This document shows, in pieces, positions 1 through 5,085 of a DNA stretch of 13,433 nucleotides. The stretch's first letter is position 1. Each line of letters begins with the position of its first letter. The DNA comes from Pelagibacteraceae bacterium BACL5 MAG-120820-bin39 (GTDB lineage: Bacteria > Pseudomonadota > Alphaproteobacteria > Pelagibacterales > Pelagibacteraceae), in the NCBI GenBank assembly GCA_001438335.1, contig LIBV01000021.1, positions 1-13,433 on the forward strand, read 5' to 3'. The notes below the pieces were generated by a model. It was not told the DNA's origin. It saw nothing but the letters and a program-made list of their open reading frames with translations, and ran no database searches. The translations under genes were made by a program, and so were the position numbers.

Positions 1-1040
1 GTAAAATCTTTCTTCTTTTGGAAAGAATTTTTTAAAATTGCCTTAATAGGTTTTTCTGGAGAAGCCCCTAAGCTATTCATTAAAAAAGGATAGACAAAAA
101 ATCTAAAACAAGCTGCAGAAGAAATAGGATTGCCCGGCAAACCAAATATTACTTTTTGTTTTCCTTTAATTTTTGCAAAGAGAACTGGTTTTCCAGGCCT
201 AATCGCAACACCTTTAAAATAATTAGACAAATTAAAACTATTAATAACACTTGGCACAAAATCGAATTTACCCGCTGAAACAGCGCCTGAAGTAATAATC
301 ATATCAATTTTAGAATTAACCAATTTTTTTATTTGTTTTTTAAACAGATGTTCATGATTATCTTTTAAAATCCCCCCACTAATGAAATTAAATAAAAAAT
401 TACTTTCTAAAGATTTAATATAATGGCTATTCGAATTTCTTACCTGCCAATTTGGAATATTATCTTTATTTGAAATTTCATTTCCAGTTGAAAAAAATAA
501 AATATTAGGTTTTCGTTTAACTTTTATTTTACTGATGCCAAGAGTTTTTAAAGCTAAAATATGTGTTGAATGAATAATCGTCCCTTTTTTGATAATTAAA
601 TCATTTTTTTTATAATCTGATCCTAAAAATCTTACATGCTCATTTTTCCTAATCTTTTTGCTAACCAAAATATATTGAGCATTTTTTTTATTAGGTGAAA
701 AAACAATTTGTTCTATAGGAATTATAGTGTCGAAACCTTTTGGTATAATCCCGCCAGTCATTATTTCAACTGCATCAAATTTTTTAATCTTTTTTTTAAA
801 AGGTTTGTGACCTGCTGCAATAGAACCAATAATTTTAAATTTTTGAGATAAATTTTTAGTATCTTTTGAACGAACAGCAAAACCATCAAAAGCAGCATTA
901 TTATCTGCCGGATGATTGGATTGGGATTTAATATTCAGTGCTGAAACTCGATTTAAACTATCAGTGGTATTAATAATTTCATCACTAATTTTAATTTTAG
1001 CTTTATTTAAAATTGCTCTTGCCTGAATGTAACTAATCAT
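1..1040 (-). CDS. moeA: Molybdopterin molybdenumtransferase MoeA (3' end cut by window edge)
   Basis: MoeA inserts molybdate into adenylylated molybdopterin to form the molybdenum cofactor in the cytoplasm. The frame reads minus from an ATG at 1040-1038 and stays open for 346 codons to base 1, so about 50-60 C-terminal residues (the MoeA C-terminal domain) lie outside the window. Visible family motifs are NNAAFDGFAVR at residues 48-57 (D52 matches the catalytic Asp of E. coli MoeA), MTGGIIP at 94-100, STGNEI at 184-189, SGAVSAGKFD at 251-260, RPGKP at 281-285 and GLPGNPISS at 300-308. The start lies inside the end of mobA: the two frames share 8 bp (1033-1040, ATGATTAG), so they are translationally coupled. 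A cofactor gene beside formate dehydrogenase fits, since that enzyme needs Mo- or W-bis-MGD. The family call is firm; whether Mo or W is inserted cannot be told. Confidence 0.93.
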   Translation of the reverse strand, partial: MISYIQARAILNKAKIKISDEIINTTDSLNRVSALNIKSQSNHPADNNAAFDGFAVRSKDTKNLSQKFKIIGSIAAGHKPFKKKIKKFDAVEIMTGGIIPKGFDTIIPIEQIVFSPNKKNAQYILVSKKIRKNEHVRFLGSDYKKNDLIIKKGTIIHSTHILALKTLGISKIKVKRKPNILFFSTGNEISNKDNIPNWQVRNSNSHYIKSLESNFLFNFISGGILKDNHEHLFKKQIKKLVNSKIDMIITSGAVSAGKFDFVPSVINSFNLSNYFKGVAIRPGKPVLFAKIKGKQKVIFGLPGNPISSAACFRFFVYPFLMNSLGASPEKPIKAILKNSFQKKKDF

Positions 1041-1647
1041 TTTTTTTTAAATATTTTTTTGCATTTTCTAAATCTTCTTTAGTGTTTATATTAAAAAAAG
1101 GGTCATTGTTTTTAAACTGCATATCAATATTTTTTACACCAATACTATTAGCCCAAAGTTCAACTTTTCTCTCACCTTTTTTTATTAAATCTTCCTCTAA
1201 TTGACTTAACAAATCTAAAGACCATAAACCAAAAATATTATGTCTTGTGTCATTTGACTTTATAAAAAATAATTTACTTTCATTAAAATTGATTTTTTCA
1301 TAAAAATCTTCAAGTAATTCTTTTTTAAAAAATGGAGTGTCTGAAGGAAATGTTGAGATCCATTGATAATTTTTATTGTTTTGTTTAATCCACTTCATGG
1401 CACTTAGAACACCTCCTAAAGGACCTAAATCTTTTTGAAAATCTTCAATTCTGGAAATTTTTTTAGACTGCATAAATTCAATATTACTGTTTGCGACAAT
1501 TAAAATTTCATTAAATACATCTACAATTTCTGATAAAATATAGTTTATCAATATTTTTCCCTCTAAATTGACTTGAGACTTATCTGCGCCAAATCTTTTA
1601 GATTGTCCCCCGGCTAGTACAACGCCTAAAATATTGTTATGATCCAT
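1033..1647 (-). CDS. mobA: Molybdenum cofactor guanylyltransferase MobA
   Basis: MobA transfers GMP from GTP to the molybdenum cofactor to give molybdopterin guanine dinucleotide, which DMSO-reductase-family enzymes such as formate dehydrogenase need as a bis form. The 204-residue length is normal for the family. The nucleotide-binding signature LAGGQSKRFGADK sits at residues 11-23, GPLGGVLSAM at 75-84, and the metal-binding PSDTPF at 101-106 with D103. The start is ATG at 1647-1645, close upstream of the glycine-rich loop as expected. Its stop overlaps the moeA start by 8 bp. It diverges from the formate dehydrogenase operon across 43 bp. A near-consensus -10 close to the ATG suggests a very short or absent leader. 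Specificity for GTP rather than CTP (MocA) is inferred from the FDH context and overall similarity. Confidence 0.93.
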   Translation of the reverse strand: MDHNNILGVVLAGGQSKRFGADKSQVNLEGKILINYILSEIVDVFNEILIVANSNIEFMQSKKISRIEDFQKDLGPLGGVLSAMKWIKQNNKNYQWISTFPSDTPFFKKELLEDFYEKINFNESKLFFIKSNDTRHNIFGLWSLDLLSQLEEDLIKKGERKVELWANSIGVKNIDMQFKNNDPFFNINTKEDLENAKKYLKKND

Positions 1648-1662
1648 TAATCAAAATATAAA
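1634..1662 (+). promoter_or_regulatory. Candidate promoter of the formate dehydrogenase operon
   Basis: TTGTTA (1634-1639, 4 of 6 to the sigma-70 -35) and TATAAA (1657-1662, 5 of 6 to the -10) are separated by exactly 17 nt. They place a start near 1669 and a leader of about 20 nt before the first ATG at 1691. The -35 lies inside the mobA coding region. With only 43 bp between the divergent genes, some promoter must be here, which adds weight. No stronger alternative was seen. Confidence 0.4.
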
Positions 1663-1678
1663 ACATTAAGATTTGATT
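1649..1678. repeat. Inverted repeat flanking the divergent -10 elements
   Basis: AATCAAA (1649-1655) and TTTGATT (1672-1678) are perfect 7-base inverted arms separated by 16 nt. The dyad centre is at 1663-1664, directly over the overlapping -10 elements of the two divergent promoters. This is the geometry of an operator that could control both mobA-moeA and the fdh operon. The arms are short and AT-rich, so chance is a real alternative. Confidence 0.3.
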
Positions 1679-1682
1679 TAAA
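1655..1682 (-). promoter_or_regulatory. Candidate mobA-moeA promoter
   Basis: On the minus strand a -10-like TATATT (1660-1655) follows a weak -35-like TTTAAA (1682-1677) with a 16-nt spacer. Transcription would start about at the mobA ATG (1647), implying a leaderless or nearly leaderless message. The -10 shares bases with the plus-strand -10 of the opposite operon. In such AT-rich DNA hexamer matches are cheap, so this is a prediction only. Confidence 0.3.
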
Positions 1683-1690
1683 GAAATATA

Positions 1691-2089
1691 ATGGATTTAA
1701 AAATTTTACAAATTGCTGCTAATACAGAGAACAACAAAGTATTAGAAAACCCTACGCACAAATCTAAAAATAAAAATCCAATCTGTGGTGATGAAATGGA
1801 AATTAGCTTAAATGTAAAAAATGATGTCGTAGAAGATATGGGCTATCAATGTAAATCATGTGTTTATTGCCAAGCTTCTGTAAGTCTTTTATCGAGAAAA
1901 ATTAAACATAAAAAAATTCATGAAATTAAAGACTTTATATCTACTGCCGAAGGTTTTTTTACAGATGTTAAAATAAATACAGAAAAACATTGGAATGATT
2001 TTAAGGAAATCTTAGATAAAAAAAATATTTCAAGAAAAGAATGTTTGCTTCTTCCTCTAAGAACAGTTTTAAAAGCCTTAAAAATATAA
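1691..2089 (+). CDS. IscU/NifU-N-like iron-sulfur cluster scaffold protein
   Basis: This 132-residue protein matches the fold and cysteine layout of IscU/SufU/NifU N-terminal scaffolds, on which [2Fe-2S] or [4Fe-4S] clusters are assembled before transfer. All three ligand regions are present: NPICGD at residues 29-34 (C32), a second region with C54, C57 and C60, and KECLLLPLRTVLKAL at 116-130 (C118), which resembles the C-terminal Cys helix of IscU. The second region departs from the usual single Cys: it reads QCKSCVYCQAS, a CxxCxxC cluster. It is the first gene of the operon and stops 1 bp before the next start. Its position suggests it serves the formate dehydrogenase subunits, which together show binding motifs for about seven Fe-S clusters, rather than general Fe-S supply. 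The scaffold family is fairly sure; the dedicated role is inferred. Confidence 0.8.
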   Translation: MDLKILQIAANTENNKVLENPTHKSKNKNPICGDEMEISLNVKNDVVEDMGYQCKSCVYCQASVSLLSRKIKHKKIHEIKDFISTAEGFFTDVKINTEKHWNDFKEILDKKNISRKECLLLPLRTVLKALKI

Positions 2090-2090
2090 A

Positions 2091-2567
2091 ATGAAAAAAA
2101 TTACAAAACCTATTTTAACACAAGCTTTAATTGCTGGTTTCTTTTCTAGTGTAACAATAGGGATTTTAACTTTATTAACTTACAAAACAACTTTAGGATT
2201 ATTTTTAACTGCGTCTTTTGGGTCATCTATGGTTTTGCTTTTTGGTTATCCGGAAAGTCCTTTTGCTCAACCAAAAAATGTTTTTTTTGGTCATTTAATT
2301 ACAGCTTTAGTAGGTGTCTTATTTGTAAACTTTATTCCATTACCAATTTATATCAATATTTCTCTTGCGGTAGGTATTGGTATTTTTTTAATGATTATTT
2401 TTGATGTTACCCACCCTCCCGCTGGTGGTAACCCAATTATTGTAATCATTGCAAGTACTTCTTATGAATACTTAATTAATCCAATAATTTTTGGAAGTTT
2501 AATTATTATTTTATTAGCAATTTTTATAAATAGTTTAATTCTTAAAAAGAATTACCCTCTAAAATAA
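2091..2567 (+). CDS. HPP-family integral membrane protein (candidate anion transporter)
   Basis: This 158-residue protein is largely hydrophobic, with about four to five likely membrane segments (roughly 10-30, 35-52, 66-82, 87-105 and 115-150). The family name motif HPP is at residues 108-110 within DVTHPPAGGNP. The second signature, FGSSMVLLFGYPESPFAQP, is at 43-61, followed by NVFFGH. HPP proteins of cyanobacteria and plastids have been linked to nitrite transport. Here the gene starts 1 bp after the scaffold gene and ends 4 bp before fdhD, so it is embedded in the formate dehydrogenase operon. Formate, like nitrite, is a small monovalent anion of a weak acid, so a formate permease role is a reasonable but untested inference. 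Other roles, for instance in cofactor or metal supply, are not excluded. Confidence 0.85.
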   Translation: MKKITKPILTQALIAGFFSSVTIGILTLLTYKTTLGLFLTASFGSSMVLLFGYPESPFAQPKNVFFGHLITALVGVLFVNFIPLPIYINISLAVGIGIFLMIIFDVTHPPAGGNPIIVIIASTSYEYLINPIIFGSLIIILLAIFINSLILKKNYPLK

Positions 2568-2571
2568 TTTC

Positions 2572-3408
2572 ATGAATTCAAAATATAAAGTTGCAAAATT
2601 TAAATCTAATAAAATCGAAAATGTTGATGATTTAATTTCAATTGAAGAACCCTTAGAAATTTCAATTAGATATAAAGATCAAGACAATTGGGTTAATCAA
2701 ATATTGTCTATTACAATGAGAACTCCTGGAGATGATGAAGATTTGGTAAGAGGCTTTTTATATAACGAACAAATTATTGAAGATATTAATCACATTGATA
2801 CTATTGAAAGCTTTGGCGATAAAGTTGGACAATATAATATTCAAAACAAAATATTGGCTACTTTAAATAATTCACAAAATGTAAATATTACAAAAATTAA
2901 AAGAGATTTTTTAACAAACTCATCATGTGGAGTGTGTGGTAAATCTTCTTTAGATGCTCTTGAAATAATCAAAAAAGAAAAACCTTCGTCGTCTGAACCT
3001 AAAATTACTAAAGATATCATTATTCAATCTCCAGATATCTTAAGAAATAACCAGTCAGAATTTTCAAAAACAGGTGGAATTCATGCCAGCGGTTTATTTG
3101 ACAACAATGGAAAATTAATCTCAATTAGAGAAGATGTTGGTCGACATAATGCTTTGGACAAGCTTATTGGCAGCGTTTTAAAAAATAACCAACTTAAACC
3201 CACAAATCAGTTTATCACTTGTTCAGGTCGTTTAAATTTTGAACTGGTTCAAAAAGTTTTAATGACTAACATTGGCATTATGATTGGTGTTGGTGCGCCA
3301 ACAAGTCTTGCTATTGATTTAGCAAATAAATTTGACATGACCTTGATCGGTTTCGTAAAAGGGGATAGTTTTAATATTTATACAAATAACCAAAAAGTAA
3401 CTATATAA
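2572..3408 (+). CDS. fdhD: Formate dehydrogenase accessory sulfurtransferase FdhD
   Basis: FdhD carries sulfur from the cysteine desulfurase IscS to the Mo-bis-MGD cofactor of formate dehydrogenase. That sulfuration is required for activity in E. coli. The 278-residue length is typical. The catalytic CGVCG motif is at residues 119-123 (C119 and C122) within TNSSCGVCGKSS. Other conserved blocks are TGGIHASGLF (167-176), REDVGRHNALDKLIG (186-200) and SGRLNFELVQK (218-228). The ATG lies 4 bp after the HPP gene and the stop 21 bp before the diaphorase subunit, so it is mid-operon. In the Rhodobacter fds operon the homologue is called fdsC. Nothing in the protein looks degraded. Confidence 0.96.
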   Translation: MNSKYKVAKFKSNKIENVDDLISIEEPLEISIRYKDQDNWVNQILSITMRTPGDDEDLVRGFLYNEQIIEDINHIDTIESFGDKVGQYNIQNKILATLNNSQNVNITKIKRDFLTNSSCGVCGKSSLDALEIIKKEKPSSSEPKITKDIIIQSPDILRNNQSEFSKTGGIHASGLFDNNGKLISIREDVGRHNALDKLIGSVLKNNQLKPTNQFITCSGRLNFELVQKVLMTNIGIMIGVGAPTSLAIDLANKFDMTLIGFVKGDSFNIYTNNQKVTI

Positions 3409-3429
3409 AGTAAAAAAAATTTTTAAATC

Positions 3430-5085
3430 GTGTCAAAAAACATAAGTAATTTATCTGGTCGTGTAGGTTTAAAGAACAACCTTTTTAAGAAAATCTCTGA
3501 AAATGTTTTAAGTAATTCACCTAAAGATATTAAAGATATTGCTAAAGAGTATAACCTAGGCGTATCTACCCTGCATGGAGCTGAAAGTTTTTATGAGTTT
3601 TTAAGACCTGCACATAGAGAAAAAAAAGCTTTTGTTTGCAATGGTAGTGCCTGCATGTGTGCTGGCACTCAAGAAAAACTCAAAGAAACGTTAAAAGAAA
3701 AATTAGGTAATGATAAAGTTGGTGAGATGTTTTGCTTGGGTCATTGCTATGAAAATAATGCATTTCATTACAACGGTGAAAACTATGCTGGAAAAGATAT
3801 CGAAAAAATTGATCAAATTTTAAAAGGAGAAAAAATTAATCAAGATAAATTTTTTTCTAAAAGTTTTGCAACCACAAGTTTTTTAATGGATGATAAATTA
3901 TCATCGATTAGTCAAGTTGAGCAACACTTAGCGCAATTTTTAAAATTAGATAAGAAAGAAATAATTAAATCTTTATTAGATTCAAATCTAACTGGTCGAG
4001 GTGGCGCAGGATTTCCAACAGGAATGAAATGGGATTTTTGCAGCAAAGCCGTTTCTGAAAAAAAATATGTGATTTGTAATGCTGATGAAGGAGACTCGGG
4101 TGCTTTTTCAGATAGATATTTATTAGAAGACCAGCCTTTAAAAGTTTTATTTGGCATGATTATTTGTGGCTATGTCATTGGTAGCAATGAAGGTGTTTTA
4201 TATATTAGAGGTGAATATCCAAAATCAATAGAAACTATCAATGGTTGCATCAATGAATTAAAAAAATCTGGTCTACTTGGAGAAAATATTTTAGGAACAA
4301 ATTTTTCTTTTGATCTAAATATTTGTATTGGTCAAGGTGCCTATATTTGTGGTGAAGAAACTGCATTGATTGCGTCTATAGAAGGAAGACGAGCTGAAGT
4401 AGATGTTAGACCTCCATTCCCAGTTACAGAGGGATTGTATAAAAAACCAACTGTTGTAAATAATGTTGAAACCTTAGCGGCAGCTACGGGCATTCTTATC
4501 AATGGAGCAGAAAAATTTTCAGCAATAGGAAATAAAAAATCTGCAGGAACTAAATTAGTCTGCCTAGACAGTTTTTTTAATAACCCAGGGGTTTATGAAA
4601 TTGATATGGGAACTCCAATGAGCAAAATATTTAATGAAATTGGTGGAGGATATAAAGAAGAAATTAAAGCATTTCAAGTTGGGGGTCCACTAGGAGGTGT
4701 CGTTCCTCTTGAAGAAATTAATAATCTTAATTTAGACTTTCAAGAATTTACAGCAAAAGGATTTATGTTAGGTCATGCAAGTGTAGTCTGTATTCCTAAA
4801 GATTTTCCAATGATTGAGTATATTCATCATTTATTTGAATTCTCCGCAGAAGAATCATGTGGTAAATGCTTCCCTGGAAGGCTCGGATCTTACAGAGGTA
4901 AAGAGATGTTTGATCAAGCAAAGAAAAAAACAGCTAAAATTCCACTTAAATTGTTAAATGAATTGCTTGTTACTATGCAAAAAGGTTGTCTATGTGCACT
5001 TTGTGGTGCGATACCAACACCAATAATGAATATTCTAAAATACTTTGGTGATGAAATGAAAAATGATATGGTTAAAGATAATTAA
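3430..5085 (+). CDS. fdsB: NAD-dependent formate dehydrogenase beta subunit, FdsG-FdsB (NuoE-NuoF) fusion
   Basis: This is the diaphorase subunit. It takes electrons from the catalytic subunit through Fe-S clusters to FMN and reduces NAD+. Residues 1 to about 135 are a NuoE/FdsG module with [2Fe-2S] ligands C70, C75, C102 and C106. From about 160 on is a NuoF/FdsB module with GRGGAGFPTG (189-198) and CNADEGDSGAFSDRY (216-230) for FMN/NAD binding, then GQGAYICGEETAL (301-313). The [4Fe-4S] loop reads ESCGKCFPGR at 475-484, with C477 and C480 but Gly at 483 where the family has the third Cys. The last ligand region is GCLCALCG (519-526), where C522 matches the usual Cys while C520 and C525 are extra. 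The start is GTG: an in-frame TAA lies two codons upstream and no other good start is near. The stop overlaps the next ATG (TAATG). The fused form resembles the FDH1 beta subunit of Methylobacterium; complex I is excluded by the neighbours. Confidence 0.92.
   Translation: MSKNISNLSGRVGLKNNLFKKISENVLSNSPKDIKDIAKEYNLGVSTLHGAESFYEFLRPAHREKKAFVCNGSACMCAGTQEKLKETLKEKLGNDKVGEMFCLGHCYENNAFHYNGENYAGKDIEKIDQILKGEKINQDKFFSKSFATTSFLMDDKLSSISQVEQHLAQFLKLDKKEIIKSLLDSNLTGRGGAGFPTGMKWDFCSKAVSEKKYVICNADEGDSGAFSDRYLLEDQPLKVLFGMIICGYVIGSNEGVLYIRGEYPKSIETINGCINELKKSGLLGENILGTNFSFDLNICIGQGAYICGEETALIASIEGRRAEVDVRPPFPVTEGLYKKPTVVNNVETLAAATGILINGAEKFSAIGNKKSAGTKLVCLDSFFNNPGVYEIDMGTPMSKIFNEIGGGYKEEIKAFQVGGPLGGVVPLEEINNLNLDFQEFTAKGFMLGHASVVCIPKDFPMIEYIHHLFEFSAEESCGKCFPGRLGSYRGKEMFDQAKKKTAKIPLKLLNELLVTMQKGCLCALCGAIPTPIMNILKYFGDEMKNDMVKDN

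Noticed and set aside
3912..4157. Open frame of 81 codons on the minus strand inside the diaphorase gene
   Set aside because: It lies wholly opposite a strongly supported gene with conserved motifs, and its protein resembles no family I recognise.
4852..4890. Frameshift or sequencing error explaining the missing Cys at residue 483
   Set aside because: The reading frame and flanking family motifs continue intact, and a Cys codon would need two base changes to become GGA.
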